A stretch of DNA of 64,000 bases from Halopelagius longus (GCF_900100875.1 NZ_FNKQ01000005.1:223755-287754); one strand, 5' to 3'. Counted from the first letter of the stretch, positions 33,859-43,940 are shown. Notes: generated from the sequence alone by a model not told the origin. Program-made: numbers and translations.

Positions 33859-34094
33859 ATCCCTTCCTCCGGCGTCACCGACTGCGTGACCGATACAGTC
33901 ACTGAACCCAACCTCTCGGACCGCCCGCGGACGGACAATCGACTCACCGTCTCGGCGACGAACCAGGAGGCGGCGATTTCCGCTCCCTGAAGGACGAGGC
34001 CAGCATGGTGTCGCAGTCGTATCCGGTTCCGATGGGCGTTCACTCGAACGCGTTCCGCCATCACGGCACCGTCCCAGCCGAAAGCGAACGAAGA

Positions 34095-35357
34095 TCAGGT
34101 CCAGACGCCGCTCTCGAAGTCGATGGCGTCGTTCCACTTTCCGACGACGGTGGCGACCGCTAAGTCGCCGGTCACGTTGTTCATCGTCGCGATGCGTCCG
34201 AGAATCGGATCGACGCCGGCGACGAACCCGACGACGGCCAACGGAAGGCCGACCTGATTGAGGACGACCGTGAGCATGACGATACCCGCGCCGGGGACGC
34301 CGGCGGTTCCGATGCTTATCAGGACGGCGACGGCCAAAACGAGGGCCTGTTCGGAGAGTACCAGCGGTTGTCCGACGACGTTCGCGGCGAAGACGACGGT
34401 GATCGCCTGTCGAATCGCCGCTCCGTCCATGTTCGCCGTCGCGCCGACCGGGAGCGCGAACGAGTAGATCCGCTCCTCGATGCGGAGGTCCTCCTCGGCG
34501 TTGGTCATCGTCACCGGGAGCGTTCCGCTGGACGAACGCGTGGCGAAGGCCGTCACCATCGCGTCTTTCGCCCCCGCGAGAAATGCGAGGGGCGACGCGT
34601 CAACGACCAACCCGACCAGGACGAGCAGGTACGTGACGGTGATGTGAACGACGACTGCGACGGCGACGGCCAACACGAGTTCCCCGAGCGACGAGAACAC
34701 GCCGATACCCTCCGTTCCGATTCCCGCCGCCATGAGCGCGAACACGCCGACCACGCCGTATTCGAGCACGCCGCGGACGACGACGAACATCGCCTCCGCG
34801 CCGACCTCGAACGCCTCGAACACCGAATCGACGCGCTCGGCGAGTGCGTCCTTCTGAGCGCGCACGTAGGTGAGTGCGATTCCGAAGACGATGACGAAGA
34901 AGACCGTCGCGAGTAGGTTCCCTTCGGCCATGGCCGCCACCGGATTGCTCGGGACGATGCCTAACACGACCTCCGTGAGCGACGGCGGCGCCTGTGACTG
35001 GGCTTCGCCGCCGCCGAACTCCACGCCCCGCCCCGGCTGGAGGAGGTTCGCGACGGCGAGTCCGACGAGTCCGGCGACGGTGGTCGTCACGGCGTAGAGA
35101 CCGACCGTCGCGCCTCCGATCCGCCCGAGTCGCGCCGGAGACAGTTGGCGGATTCCGGTGAGCAACGTGAAGACGATGATCGGTATCACCAGCATGTTGA
35201 GCAATCGGAGGAAGAGGTCCCCAAGCGGCCGAACGACCGTCATCCGCTCGCCGAACGCGACGCCGGCCGCGGAGCCGAGAACGAACGCGACCGTGATACG
35301 GTAGATTAGCGGTACCGACCGATACCGCACCCACACCGATCTCACTGCGGAGCTCAT
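34095..35357 (-). CDS. Dicarboxylate/amino acid:cation symporter (DAACS, GltP/DctA type)
   Basis: From ATG 35357 (a TTG at 35384 is a less likely start) the protein has 420 residues, eight hydrophobic segments and two hairpin loops. The family motif TRSSSGTLPVTMTNAE (hairpin 1 serines) and ATANMDGAAIRQAI (TM7 N-M-D-G) are present, followed by GVPGAGIVMLTVVL (hairpin 2). It imports glutamate, aspartate or C4-dicarboxylates with Na+ or H+. It stands alone next to the origin. Substrate is not resolved by the sequence. Confidence 0.92.
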   Translation of the reverse strand: MSSAVRSVWVRYRSVPLIYRITVAFVLGSAAGVAFGERMTVVRPLGDLFLRLLNMLVIPIIVFTLLTGIRQLSPARLGRIGGATVGLYAVTTTVAGLVGLAVANLLQPGRGVEFGGGEAQSQAPPSLTEVVLGIVPSNPVAAMAEGNLLATVFFVIVFGIALTYVRAQKDALAERVDSVFEAFEVGAEAMFVVVRGVLEYGVVGVFALMAAGIGTEGIGVFSSLGELVLAVAVAVVVHITVTYLLVLVGLVVDASPLAFLAGAKDAMVTAFATRSSSGTLPVTMTNAEEDLRIEERIYSFALPVGATANMDGAAIRQAITVVFAANVVGQPLVLSEQALVLAVAVLISIGTAGVPGAGIVMLTVVLNQVGLPLAVVGFVAGVDPILGRIATMNNVTGDLAVATVVGKWNDAIDFESGVWT

Positions 35358-35694
35358 ACGAGAAACGAGCGTTCCGACACTCAAACTCCTTCGTATCCGA
35401 TCTATATTTGTAGCCGGCTACGACGCGGCGTGATACGGGCATCCGGCGCAGTCGAACGGGCGACGGCTACGATCGGCCGACTAATCGTACGAACGGGAAC
35501 GTTCACGTTCTCGAACCGAGGGAGAACTCCCGTTCCGCGGGACTCTCGCCCGTCGCAGTTTCCGGCTAGTCCTGCCTCCAACCCGACGAAACCAGCGTCT
35601 ACGGGCCGGTGACGCGGATTCGGCCACTCGTGTTACGGTCGGCGAGAGACCGGCCGCCGACGTCATTTCCCTCCCGCGCGTACGCCGATGCAGT
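35358..35694. other. Divergent intergenic region
   Basis: 337 bp between the symporter (leftward) and the DUF2270 gene (rightward). No gene or repeat recognised; promoters of both genes should lie here. Confidence 0.5.
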
Positions 35695-36408
35695 ATGTCG
35701 CGCGATTCGGCGAAGGACGTCGATTCGACCGACGCGGACCACCGCGAACTCGGCGAAGGACTGCTGAGCGACGACATGGGGCCGAGTTCGGCGGCGGCGC
35801 ACCTCTACCGCGGCGAGATTCACCGGATGCGGTTCTGGCGCGAACGACTCGACCAGACGACGTACTGGGCCATCGTCGTCATCAGCGCGATACTGACGTG
35901 GGTGTTCTCCAGTCCGAGCAACCCGCACTACATCCTGCTGTTGGGCGTGGCGGCGTTGACCGTCTTCCTGTTCATCGAGGCGCGGCGCTTCCGGGGGTAC
36001 GACATCTGGCGCGGGCGCGTCCGAACGCTCCAGAAGAACGTCTTCGCCTACGGACTCGACCCCTCGCAGGGACTCGAAGACCCCGAGTGGCGCATGCACC
36101 TGAGTCAGGACTACCGCACGCCCGCCATCAAGATAAGCGTCGAGGAGGCGTTGGCGCACCGACTCCGACGGGTGTACCTCCCCCTGATGACGCTCACCCT
36201 CGGCGCGTGGGTCATCCGCGTCACCGCCTTCCGGAACCAGTCGTGGCCCCGAAGCGCCGCAATCGGGGATATCCCGGGCGTCTGGGTGACCGTCGCCGTC
36301 GCCGCGTTCTACCTCGTCGCCCTCTGCGTCGGCCTCAGACCGCGGACGTGGCAGTCGGAGGACGAACTCCACAATCGAAACGTCGGCAAGTTCCGAAGCG
36401 AGGAGTGA
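35695..36408 (+). CDS. DUF2270 integral membrane protein
   Basis: The 237-residue protein has an acidic N-terminus, the conserved segment LYRGEIHRMRFWRERLDQTT, two close hydrophobic segments (about 58-75 and 82-97), a cytoplasmic loop with FRGYDIWRGRVRTLQKNVFA, and two more segments near the C-terminus. This is the DUF2270 plan common in Halobacteria. Function unknown. Stand-alone gene. Confidence 0.85.
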   Translation: MSRDSAKDVDSTDADHRELGEGLLSDDMGPSSAAAHLYRGEIHRMRFWRERLDQTTYWAIVVISAILTWVFSSPSNPHYILLLGVAALTVFLFIEARRFRGYDIWRGRVRTLQKNVFAYGLDPSQGLEDPEWRMHLSQDYRTPAIKISVEEALAHRLRRVYLPLMTLTLGAWVIRVTAFRNQSWPRSAAIGDIPGVWVTVAVAAFYLVALCVGLRPRTWQSEDELHNRNVGKFRSEE

Positions 36409-36813
36409 CCGACCGCCGACCGACCGTCCGCGCGGTAACCGGCCTCCGACGCCCAAACAGCGCTTTCGGACCGCTCCGAGGGCGTAGCCGAGTTGCATCT
36501 GATCCTCTACTCCGAACGGGAAGCCCTCTCGTCGGCGACTCCGTCTCCGAACACCGTACTGTGTGAACCCTCCCCAACTTCCTACCCCCACCTCGCCCAG
36601 CAATTTTATGTAGCAATAACAGTAATCTAATAATACCTGTATTTGATGACACACATCAAATAGAGACAAAAATACAACTACACACTCTCCTAATCAACCG
36701 CTTCGTACTTAAATTCACCGAAGGGAGTCCCACACCAAGAAGCACTGCCCCGTCGACGAGGAAGGCGAAAAAAGGCAACGTCGGGGTGTGACGGCCCCGC
36801 TCTCGGGGTTCGG
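36409..36813. other. Intergenic region without recognised gene
   Basis: The 405 bp between convergent genes is AT-rich at 36600-36720. T-rich sequence there could terminate transcription from either side. No RNA gene or repeat recognised. Confidence 0.5.
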
Positions 36814-38256
36814 TCAGTCGTCGTCGGCAGCGGTCTGCGGCCGGTAATCGCGGCTGATACGCTTCCACTTCCCGGAGCGGAATCGATAGTAGTTGATGAG
36901 CGTGGACGGAACCGTCTCGCCGAGAAACGACAGATAGAGACCGAACAGACCCAACGACGTCGTCGCGCCGAGGTACGTGAGGGGGACTGCGAATCCGAAC
37001 ATCCCGATTGCACGGCCGTAGAACGGCCAGTTCGTGTCGCCCGTCGCGTCGAGCGCACCTGCGATACTGGCCGTGACGCCCTGCGGGACGACGGCGACGC
37101 AGGCCGCGTAGACGAACCCGACCGCCACGGGGACCGCGGGCGAACGCGGGTCGTCGACGAAGAGATGCACTATCGGCTCGGCGAACGCCGCGACGACGAC
37201 CGCCGCGAGAACGTACGTCGCCACGGTGAAGTAGGTTATCTCCCGTCCGTACGTCTCCGCGTCGTCCTCGTCGTTCGCACCGAGGGACTGCCCGACGAGA
37301 CTGCTCGCCGCGAGGCCGAACCCCCACCCTGGCGTGTTCATCAGTCCCCAGATTCGACGGCTGATGACGTAGGCGGCGACGACGTGCGGTCCGAGCATAC
37401 CCACGGAGGCGAGTATCGGGAAGCGAGCGACGGTCCACACGGACGTTCGACCCACCACCGGCATCCCGATGGAGAGCAGATCGCCGAACATGTCCCGGTC
37501 GACGTACCGACCGAACGGCGCGACACGAACCGGGAACTTACCGACTCCCGGGAATCGGCCGAAGGAGAGGCCGAGGGCGAACGCCGTCGTGACGAGGACG
37601 CTCGCGACGACGGTGCCGACTGCGGCGCCGACGACGCCCATGTCGAGTCCGAAGACGAAGACCGCGTTGAGGGCAATGTTCGTGACCGCTCCGCCGGAGC
37701 GAACGACCATCGGCGTCCACGCGTCGTCGACGCCGATGAACGCCCGACTTCCGATCTGGTTCAGGATGGCGAAGGGGACGCCGAGAGCGAGGAGTCGGAG
37801 GTACGCGGCGCCGTACTCGACGGCCGCGAGGTCGTCGCTCAGAACGGAGAGGAGTTCGTTCGGGAACGCCCAGAAGAGTGCGGTGAACGGCAGGGCGATT
37901 GCGGTCACCAGGAATGCGCTCGACCGGACGACCTGCGCGAGTTCGTCGTGGGCCGACGCGCCGTATCGCTGCGAGACGAGGGCGATGGTCCCGGCCGCCA
38001 TACCGCTGCCGATGGCGAACGACATCCCCCAATAGGGGCCGGCGAACCCCATCCCGGCGATGGCCGTCGGGCCGACGGCGATGCCGACCATCGCCACGTC
38101 CACGACGCCCACCGACATGCGGGCGAGGCCGGTGACGATGCGGGGCCACGCGAGGTCCGTGGTCCGCCGCGCCCGTTCTGGTGAGACGAGACCGAGACGA
38201 CCGAGTACCGCGCCGATACCGACGAGAAGGAGGTGAAGTGGGTTCGGAGTGCGCAC
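36814..38256 (-). CDS. MATE-family efflux transporter
   Basis: The 480-residue protein has about twelve hydrophobic segments and the MATE/NorM layout, including ALGVPFAILNQIGSRAFIG between TM4 and TM5 and its symmetrical partner GFGLAASSLVGQSLGANDED in the second half. It should export cationic compounds in exchange for Na+ or H+. The first codon is GTG at 38256. No regulator gene is adjacent; natural substrate unknown. Confidence 0.9.
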   Translation of the reverse strand: MRTPNPLHLLLVGIGAVLGRLGLVSPERARRTTDLAWPRIVTGLARMSVGVVDVAMVGIAVGPTAIAGMGFAGPYWGMSFAIGSGMAAGTIALVSQRYGASAHDELAQVVRSSAFLVTAIALPFTALFWAFPNELLSVLSDDLAAVEYGAAYLRLLALGVPFAILNQIGSRAFIGVDDAWTPMVVRSGGAVTNIALNAVFVFGLDMGVVGAAVGTVVASVLVTTAFALGLSFGRFPGVGKFPVRVAPFGRYVDRDMFGDLLSIGMPVVGRTSVWTVARFPILASVGMLGPHVVAAYVISRRIWGLMNTPGWGFGLAASSLVGQSLGANDEDDAETYGREITYFTVATYVLAAVVVAAFAEPIVHLFVDDPRSPAVPVAVGFVYAACVAVVPQGVTASIAGALDATGDTNWPFYGRAIGMFGFAVPLTYLGATTSLGLFGLYLSFLGETVPSTLINYYRFRSGKWKRISRDYRPQTAADDD

Positions 38257-38438
38257 CGGTATTCGTCAGGAGCCTGTCGTCGGCCGGCAATAAACGTTGG
38301 CAACGCGGAACGCCGACCGCGCCGGTGACGACGACGCTCGTAGGTTCGGGGGGCACGGACGACGAGGCGGTCAGCGGGCTGTTGAAACCGTGGGGAAGGC
38401 GGACGACACCGGGGGAGTATCCGCCCGAGACGGCGCGC

Positions 38439-39920
38439 TCAGTACGCGTCCGCCTTCGCCAGCACCTCCGCCTCGTCGAGATTCCAGTCGTCGAGATACT
38501 CCTCCTCGGCGGCGGCGAGTTCCGCGAACAGTTCGCGCGCCTCCTCGGTCTGGAGGGTGCGTACCTGCGGGTCGAGCAGGAACCCGCGGAACGCGTGGTC
38601 GAGGTCACCGGTTCGGGCGGCCTCGACGACCGTCTCTATCGTGTCGACGTGCGTCCGAAGTAACGACCGGACCGGCCGGGGGAACCCGCCGGCGGACAGG
38701 GGTCGAATCTCGTTCGCGCCGACGAGCGCGTTGGTCTCGACGACCGCCCCGCGTTCGATGCCCTCGACCTGCCCGCGGTTGGGGACGTTGACGTTCGTGA
38801 CGAACTTCCCGCCGCCCGAGAGGGCTTCGAGAACGTCGAGGAGCACCTCGCCGGAGGCTTCGAGTTCGAACTCCGTTTCGCCGGAGAGCCACGCTTCGAC
38901 GTCCGTAGTCTGTTCGGACTCGGAGGGGGTCCAGTGTTTCGCGCGGAAGTCGCTCCCGGTGCGCTTGACGCCCCACCGGTTGAGTTCCTCCTTGCCGCCT
39001 TGCAGGAACCACGTGGCGTACTCGACGATGTGTCGGTCGCCCGCGAACGGGAGGAGGTCGAACTCGCGGTAGAGTTCCCACGAGACCTGCCACGGGTCGG
39101 TGAAGGGGCTCTCGTCTTCGAGCTCTGCGGGGGAGAACGTTCGATTCCCCTCCTCGCCGTGCGCCAACTCGTCGATGAGAGGCCAGAGGTCCACGCCTCG
39201 GCAGTACGCCTCGTCTATCCACGTGAAGTGGTTGATGCCTTTGACGTTGACCGAAACGTCGCTTCGATCGGCGTCCATCCCGAGATGCTCGGTGGCGAGT
39301 TTCGCGAGGCGGTCGCGGCCGTGGAGCACCTCGTGACACATGCCGAACGCGTTGATGTCGGGGAACTCGTCGTACAGCGCTCGCGTGACGAAGTGAACGG
39401 GGTTGGTGAAGTTGAACACCCACGCGTCGGGGCAGTTCTCGCGGACGGCGGCCGCGAACTCCCGGTAGAGCGGTATCGTCCGCATCGCGCGGAAGATGCC
39501 GCCGGGACCGATAGTCGCTGCGACCGCGCCGTAGATGCCGTGTTCCTTCGGGATGTCGAGGTCGTGGACGAACGTCTCGGTGGGGTTGTACTGGGTCGAT
39601 AGCAACACGACGTCCGCCCCGTCGAGTGCCGCGGCGAGGTCGTCGGTGGCCGTGTACTCCCAGTCGGCGGTCGTCGCGTCGCGGTCCTGCACCCAGTTTC
39701 CGAACTCGGCGTTCCGCGCCGCGCTCTCGATATCGACGTCGTACAGTCGGACGGTCCCGTCGAACGCCGAGAGAGCGAGGTCCTGTACGAGGTCCGGAAC
39801 CCACTGGCGACTTCCGCCGCCGACGTAGGCGACGGTGACGTCGTCGGCGTCGAGGCGCTTCCCGGTCGTGGACGACGAGTTCGCGGACGCTGCGCTCGGC
39901 TCTCTCGCAACTTGCTCCAT
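38439..39920 (-). CDS. GH4-family NAD-dependent glycosidase (alpha-glucuronidase candidate)
   Basis: The 493-residue protein is a GH4 enzyme, the family that uses NAD+ and Mn2+ in a redox-elimination mechanism. It shows the Rossmann start VAYVGGGSRQWVPDL (about 29-43), STQYNPTE, NFTNPVHFVTRAL, the metal site GMCHEVLHG and VKGINHFTWI. Family members include alpha-glucosidases, alpha-galactosidases, galacturonidases and alpha-glucuronidases. Lying next to a hexuronate operon and a xylan locus, alpha-glucuronidase (or another uronidase) is the most plausible activity, but alpha-galactosidase cannot be excluded. It is intracellular: no signal peptide. A 766-bp gap separates it from the SDR gene. 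Confidence 0.82.
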   Translation of the reverse strand: MEQVAREPSAASANSSSTTGKRLDADDVTVAYVGGGSRQWVPDLVQDLALSAFDGTVRLYDVDIESAARNAEFGNWVQDRDATTADWEYTATDDLAAALDGADVVLLSTQYNPTETFVHDLDIPKEHGIYGAVAATIGPGGIFRAMRTIPLYREFAAAVRENCPDAWVFNFTNPVHFVTRALYDEFPDINAFGMCHEVLHGRDRLAKLATEHLGMDADRSDVSVNVKGINHFTWIDEAYCRGVDLWPLIDELAHGEEGNRTFSPAELEDESPFTDPWQVSWELYREFDLLPFAGDRHIVEYATWFLQGGKEELNRWGVKRTGSDFRAKHWTPSESEQTTDVEAWLSGETEFELEASGEVLLDVLEALSGGGKFVTNVNVPNRGQVEGIERGAVVETNALVGANEIRPLSAGGFPRPVRSLLRTHVDTIETVVEAARTGDLDHAFRGFLLDPQVRTLQTEEARELFAELAAAEEEYLDDWNLDEAEVLAKADAY

Positions 39921-40686
39921 AGCGGCCGACTGGTCCCTGAGTTACAAAGGCGTATCGGAATCGTGCGATGAGGTGACGAATCTCATCCCCGCCCGGTCGG
40001 CATCGGGAGCGCCGAAAGCGGGCCGGCGTCTCGGCGGGCGACACGTTCCCGGTGGCGTAGAGACCGACGAAGACGCCGGTGAACCCGCCGGCGACTTTCG
40101 TCGAGAGGCACTCGCTCCGCGTCGACCCCATCGACCAGCGTCGCCCGTCTACCACCGCCGAACCGCCCGCGCCGCGCCCTCCGTTCTCTACATTAGAACG
40201 ATTGTTCATGCAAGATCCCGGGGTCGCTCGCGCACGCCGAACGTCCGTGTCGAACCGCCGACCGGACGGTGAGTTTGGCCACACGACTGAGGAGACGGAT
40301 GCCCGCCCCGGTGATATATCCGACGAGCGGAATCGAGAGGACGTGATAACTGTTCTCAGTCACCAATGACGCTTCGGAAGGTGGTACCGTACTGACGACC
40401 GGCGACGAATGCCGACCGGGTCCGAAGGCCCTCGTATGCGTGTGGCTCATCCGCAAGTCGGCCCAATTCCGCCGATACACGGACGCATACGCCGAAAAAT
40501 CCGTTTTCTATCTCTGAATGGGAATCCGCTCCCTCTCCCATCTTCGGGCTTCCGTTACATCCCTAATACTGTAACCCCCGCCGGACGCGGCCCGGACGAG
40601 AGTTCTACGATAGAGAACGTCGGTCCGAGCGGGGGAGAACGCGGGAACGGCCGGAAGTCGAACCGAACGGTGCCCTACTAGGGATG
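39921..40686. other. Intergenic region without recognised gene
   Basis: 766 bp between two co-directional genes. Frames of 90-100 codons exist on both strands, but they lack the acidic composition and codon bias of the neighbours. Promoter of the GH4 gene expected at the left end. It might be the remains of a lost gene; nothing recognisable is left. Confidence 0.5.
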
Positions 40687-41466
40687 CTACTGGTCGCCGG
40701 ACCCCCACCCGTACGCCTGCCATCCGCCGTCGGCGTGGAGAACCTCCCCGGTGACGAAGTTGTTCCGGCCGACGAGAAAGAGCGCACACTCGGCCATCTC
40801 CTCGACGCTACCGAACCGGTTCATCGGCGTCCGGTCGCGGATGTCGTCGTCGGTGTACCCGGCCGACCCCTGGGTCTGTTCGGTTATCTCCGTCCAGATG
40901 AACCCGGGCGCGAGGGCGTTGACGTGGATGTCGTGTTCGGCCCACTCCACGGCGAGCGTCTGCGTGAGGTTGTTCACGCCGGCTTTCGCTGCGCAGTACG
41001 GCGACCGTTTTTGGAGCCCCCGACTCCCCATCAGCGAGGAGATATTGAGAATCGCGCCGCCGTCCTCCTGTTCCATCATCCGTCTGCCCGCGGCCTGACA
41101 GCCGATGAACGTGCCGACCAAGTCGACGTCGACGACCTTACGCCACTCCTCGATGTCGAACTCGTGAGCCTCGTCGAGTATCGTGAGGCCGGCGTTGTTC
41201 ACCATCACGTCCACGCCTCCGAACCGTTCGACGGTGGTCTCCACCAGCGCTTCCATCGCGCCTTCGTCCGTGACGTCCGCTTCGACGCCGACGGCGGTGC
41301 CGCCGTCGTCGGCTATCGCTTCGGCCGCCTCGTCGGCCCGTTCCTGCGACCGGGAGTTGACGACGACGTTCGCTCCCTCCGCGGCGAACCGTTCGGCGAT
41401 TCCTTTACCGATTCCCTGACTGGACCCCGTGATTATCGCAGTCTCTCCGTCGAGCTGTTGTGACAT
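40687..41466 (-). CDS. SDR-family oxidoreductase (fructuronate reductase/mannonate dehydrogenase candidate)
   Basis: The 259-residue short-chain dehydrogenase has the cofactor motif TGSSQGIGKGIAERF, the NNAGL motif, the catalytic Ser in LNISSLMGSRG and YCAAKAGVNNL (Tyr-x-x-x-Lys), and ends within the usual length. It lies 56 nt downstream of the glucuronate isomerase, as third gene of a uxuA-uxaC-SDR run. Glucuronate isomerase makes fructuronate and UxuA needs mannonate; the missing step is fructuronate reduction, which this enzyme is well placed to carry out. The assignment rests on context, since the sequence alone only gives SDR. Confidence 0.82.
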   Translation of the reverse strand: MSQQLDGETAIITGSSQGIGKGIAERFAAEGANVVVNSRSQERADEAAEAIADDGGTAVGVEADVTDEGAMEALVETTVERFGGVDVMVNNAGLTILDEAHEFDIEEWRKVVDVDLVGTFIGCQAAGRRMMEQEDGGAILNISSLMGSRGLQKRSPYCAAKAGVNNLTQTLAVEWAEHDIHVNALAPGFIWTEITEQTQGSAGYTDDDIRDRTPMNRFGSVEEMAECALFLVGRNNFVTGEVLHADGGWQAYGWGSGDQ

Positions 41467-41522
41467 GCTCGTTCGACACCTCCCGTGAAAAACACTTCAT
41501 TGTACCGGACGTTCGACCCGGC

Positions 41523-42890
41523 TCAGAGACCGTACAGCTCCTTCGGCCTGTCGTAAGCGACGCGTTCGACCAGTCGCCGGGCGTTGTCGGCGGGTATCTG
41601 CCCGCGTTCGACCATCTCGCCTGCTACGTTGGCGAGCGTCCGCCGGAACATCTCGAACCGGGACCCGTAGGAGACGAGTTTCCGCGAGTCGCTGACCATG
41701 CCGGCGTAGTTCGCGAGAAGGTCGACGGCGGCGACGCGTTCTAACTGGTTCGCAAGTCCGAACGGACTGTCGTTGAACCACCACGCCGGTCCGACGCTCA
41801 CGTTCGGGTACGCGCGGGCGACCACCGTCGCACTCGGGTAGTGCGTCGGGTCCAACGTGTAGAGGACGATGTCCATCTCGCCGTCGAAGGCGTCGAGGAA
41901 GTGGTCGAGTCCCGCGACGATGTCCACGTCCTGCGTCGAGACGTCGCCGCCGGCGTTGGGGCCGACGGCGTCGTAGAGGGCGTCCCGATAGTCGCGGACC
42001 GCGCCGACGTGGAGTTGCGTCACCCACCCCGCCTCCGCGTTCAACTCGCCGACGTACTCGAGGAGGAACGCTTTGAAGTCGCGCACCTCCGCATCGTCGA
42101 GGGCGTCCCCCCTGCGCGCTTTCTCGTAGACGCCGCCCGCGCGTTCGCGACTCACCGGTTTCGAGACGGGGTCGGTCCCGACTCCGACGTCGCAGGCGAC
42201 GCAACCGCGGTCGACGAAGTACTCGTGCGTCTCCGCGAGTGCGTCGAGGAAGCCGTCGAACGCCTCGACGTCGCTCTCGGTCACGGAATCGAGCTCCGAT
42301 ACGAACGTCGACCACTCGGCGTTCTCCACCTTCAGCGCCCGGTCCGGACGCCACGTGGGACGAATATCGACGCCCTCGACTTCCGTCTCGGCGCGTTCGT
42401 GGTACTCCAGACGCGACGTAGGATCGTCGCTGCTACAAAGCGCTTCGACGTTCATCTCGCGGAGAATCTCCTGCGGCCGTTTCTGCGGGTCGGCGAGTTG
42501 GCGCTTCGTCTCGGCCCATATCTCGTCGGCCGTCTCCGCGTTCAGCGGTTTCTCCACGCCGAACCGCCGCTTCAAGTCGAGGTGAATCCACTCGTAGGTG
42601 GGGTTGCCCGCGAAGTCGGGGCAGACTTCCGCGAGGGCGTTCCACTTCTCCCGGTTGTCGGCGTCGCCGGTAATCTTCTCCTCGGGGACGCCTCGCTTCC
42701 GCATGAGCTGCCAGACGTAGTGGTCTGTCGCGCCTTCCACCTCCCAGATGTCGGTCCACGGTTCGTTCTCGACGACTTCGGCCACGTCGATGTGGTTGTG
42801 CGGGTCGACGACCGGAAGGTCGGCGATGGCGTCGTAGAGGTCCGCCGCCGCGTCCGACTGCAGCAGGTAGTCCTCGTCGATGAATCCCAT
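41523..42890 (-). CDS. uxaC: Glucuronate isomerase
   Basis: The 455-residue protein belongs to the uronate isomerase branch of the amidohydrolase superfamily. It has the HNHID metal site at 31-35 (VVDPHNHIDVAEVVE), the segment TDHYVWQLMRKRGVPEEKITG, ALCSSDDPTS in the barrel, a late TQLHVGAVRD and GMVSDSRKLVSYGSRFEMFRR near the C-terminus, all characteristic. It converts D-glucuronate to D-fructuronate (or galacturonate to tagaturonate). Slightly shorter than bacterial UxaC (about 470). Central gene of the hexuronate operon, 69 nt after uxuA. Confidence 0.92.
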   Translation of the reverse strand: MGFIDEDYLLQSDAAADLYDAIADLPVVDPHNHIDVAEVVENEPWTDIWEVEGATDHYVWQLMRKRGVPEEKITGDADNREKWNALAEVCPDFAGNPTYEWIHLDLKRRFGVEKPLNAETADEIWAETKRQLADPQKRPQEILREMNVEALCSSDDPTSRLEYHERAETEVEGVDIRPTWRPDRALKVENAEWSTFVSELDSVTESDVEAFDGFLDALAETHEYFVDRGCVACDVGVGTDPVSKPVSRERAGGVYEKARRGDALDDAEVRDFKAFLLEYVGELNAEAGWVTQLHVGAVRDYRDALYDAVGPNAGGDVSTQDVDIVAGLDHFLDAFDGEMDIVLYTLDPTHYPSATVVARAYPNVSVGPAWWFNDSPFGLANQLERVAAVDLLANYAGMVSDSRKLVSYGSRFEMFRRTLANVAGEMVERGQIPADNARRLVERVAYDRPKELYGL

Positions 42891-42959
42891 GACCGAACCT
42901 GCTCGGACGCCGACAATAAAACTTCGGACCGGTCCAGAACCGACGCCAGAACGACGCAG

Positions 42960-43916
42960 CTACCGGTCATCGGTGCGCTCTAAGAGCCCCTTCATGTAGC
43001 CCACGGCGAACAGGCGACCCATGTCGGTGTACCCCGCTTGCGTGCCCTCCCTGTCCTGTTCGCCGAGCATCTTCGGGACGTGGTCGGGACGGACGGGTCC
43101 GTCGAACCCCACGTCCCGGTACGCCTCCATCGCGGCGAGCATGTCGGTCTGCCCCTCCTCGTGCCACGTCTCGGTGAACGACTCCGCCTCCCCCTCCACG
43201 TCGCGGAAGTGGACGAAGTGGATTCGGTCGCCGAAGCGGTGAATCGCCTCGGGGACGTCGGCCCCCATCGCCGAGAAGTTGCCTTGACAGAACGTCAGCC
43301 CGTGGTTCGGGCTGTCGTGGAGGTCCAAGATTCGTCGGACGTTCTCGATGGAGTTGACGAGTCGAGGCACGCCGCGGACGGACGGTACGGGGGGGTCGTC
43401 GGGGTGAAGCGCGAGCTCGACGCCCGCCTCCTCCGCGACGGGAACGACTTCGTCTAGGAAGTATTCGAGATTCTCCCAAAGCTCCGACTCGCTAATATCG
43501 ACGGGGTAGTCGGGGGCACGTTCGGACTGTTCGTGTTCGTACGCCGTCGTCCGCGATTCGCCGCGGAGCGGAACGGAGTCCGAGGTTCGAATCACGCCGA
43601 CGGGGTTCTCCGTCCACACCCACGAGTAGACGCCGATGTCGGCCCGCCCCATGTTTCGGAGTAACCGTTTGACCGTCGCTATCTCCTCGTCGCGTCCCTC
43701 GCGGCCGAGAACCGTGTCGGTCATCGGCGGGCGGTCCTCGACGACGTCCAAGGAGAGGCCGTGGTCGGCGAAGCGATTGCGCGTCTTCAGCAACGAGTCG
43801 TACGTCCACCACTCCTCTTGGCCCCAGAAGCGAACGACGGCCGTCGAAAGCCCGAGCTGTTTGGCGATCGTCCACCGGCGGTCGGGGTGCGGCGGGAGCA
43901 TCCACGTAACGTCCAT
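42960..43916 (-). CDS. uxuA: Mannonate dehydratase
   Basis: The 318-residue TIM-barrel protein has typical UxuA landmarks: YSWVWTEN early, VELALHPDDPPVPSVRGVPR in the middle, GLTFCQGNFSAMG, IHFVHFRDVEG and the end GRLFAVGYMKGLLE. It dehydrates D-mannonate to 2-keto-3-deoxy-D-gluconate, feeding the semiphosphorylative Entner-Doudoroff route of haloarchaea. It is first of three co-directional genes (uxuA, uxaC, SDR). A TATATAGG element at 43941-43948 is 25-32 nt upstream, giving a leaderless message. Confidence 0.92.
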   Translation of the reverse strand: MDVTWMLPPHPDRRWTIAKQLGLSTAVVRFWGQEEWWTYDSLLKTRNRFADHGLSLDVVEDRPPMTDTVLGREGRDEEIATVKRLLRNMGRADIGVYSWVWTENPVGVIRTSDSVPLRGESRTTAYEHEQSERAPDYPVDISESELWENLEYFLDEVVPVAEEAGVELALHPDDPPVPSVRGVPRLVNSIENVRRILDLHDSPNHGLTFCQGNFSAMGADVPEAIHRFGDRIHFVHFRDVEGEAESFTETWHEEGQTDMLAAMEAYRDVGFDGPVRPDHVPKMLGEQDREGTQAGYTDMGRLFAVGYMKGLLERTDDR

Positions 43917-43940
43917 ATTTCTAAGCTCTGCGAGCGTCGG

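Larger units (their letters stand above)
33076..34094. other. Replication origin (oriC-type intergenic region)
   Basis: This 1,019-bp stretch has no convincing gene; short open frames read through the box repeats. It holds the orc1/cdc6 promoter, two opposed arms of origin recognition boxes and a pyrimidine/AT-rich tract, the architecture known for haloarchaeal origins. The central part between the arms, 33421-33556, is of normal composition. From 33900 to 34094 nothing is recognised. Confidence 0.85.

Noticed and set aside
36600..36650. CAGTAATCTAATAATACCTG as a fourth iteron site
   Set aside because: Shares AT-rich character and part of the motif but lacks TAATACTG and 13-nt phasing.
40193..40681. 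90-100 codon frames in the gap between GH4 and SDR genes
   Set aside because: Not acidic, no codon bias, overlapping frames on both strands, no recognisable motif.
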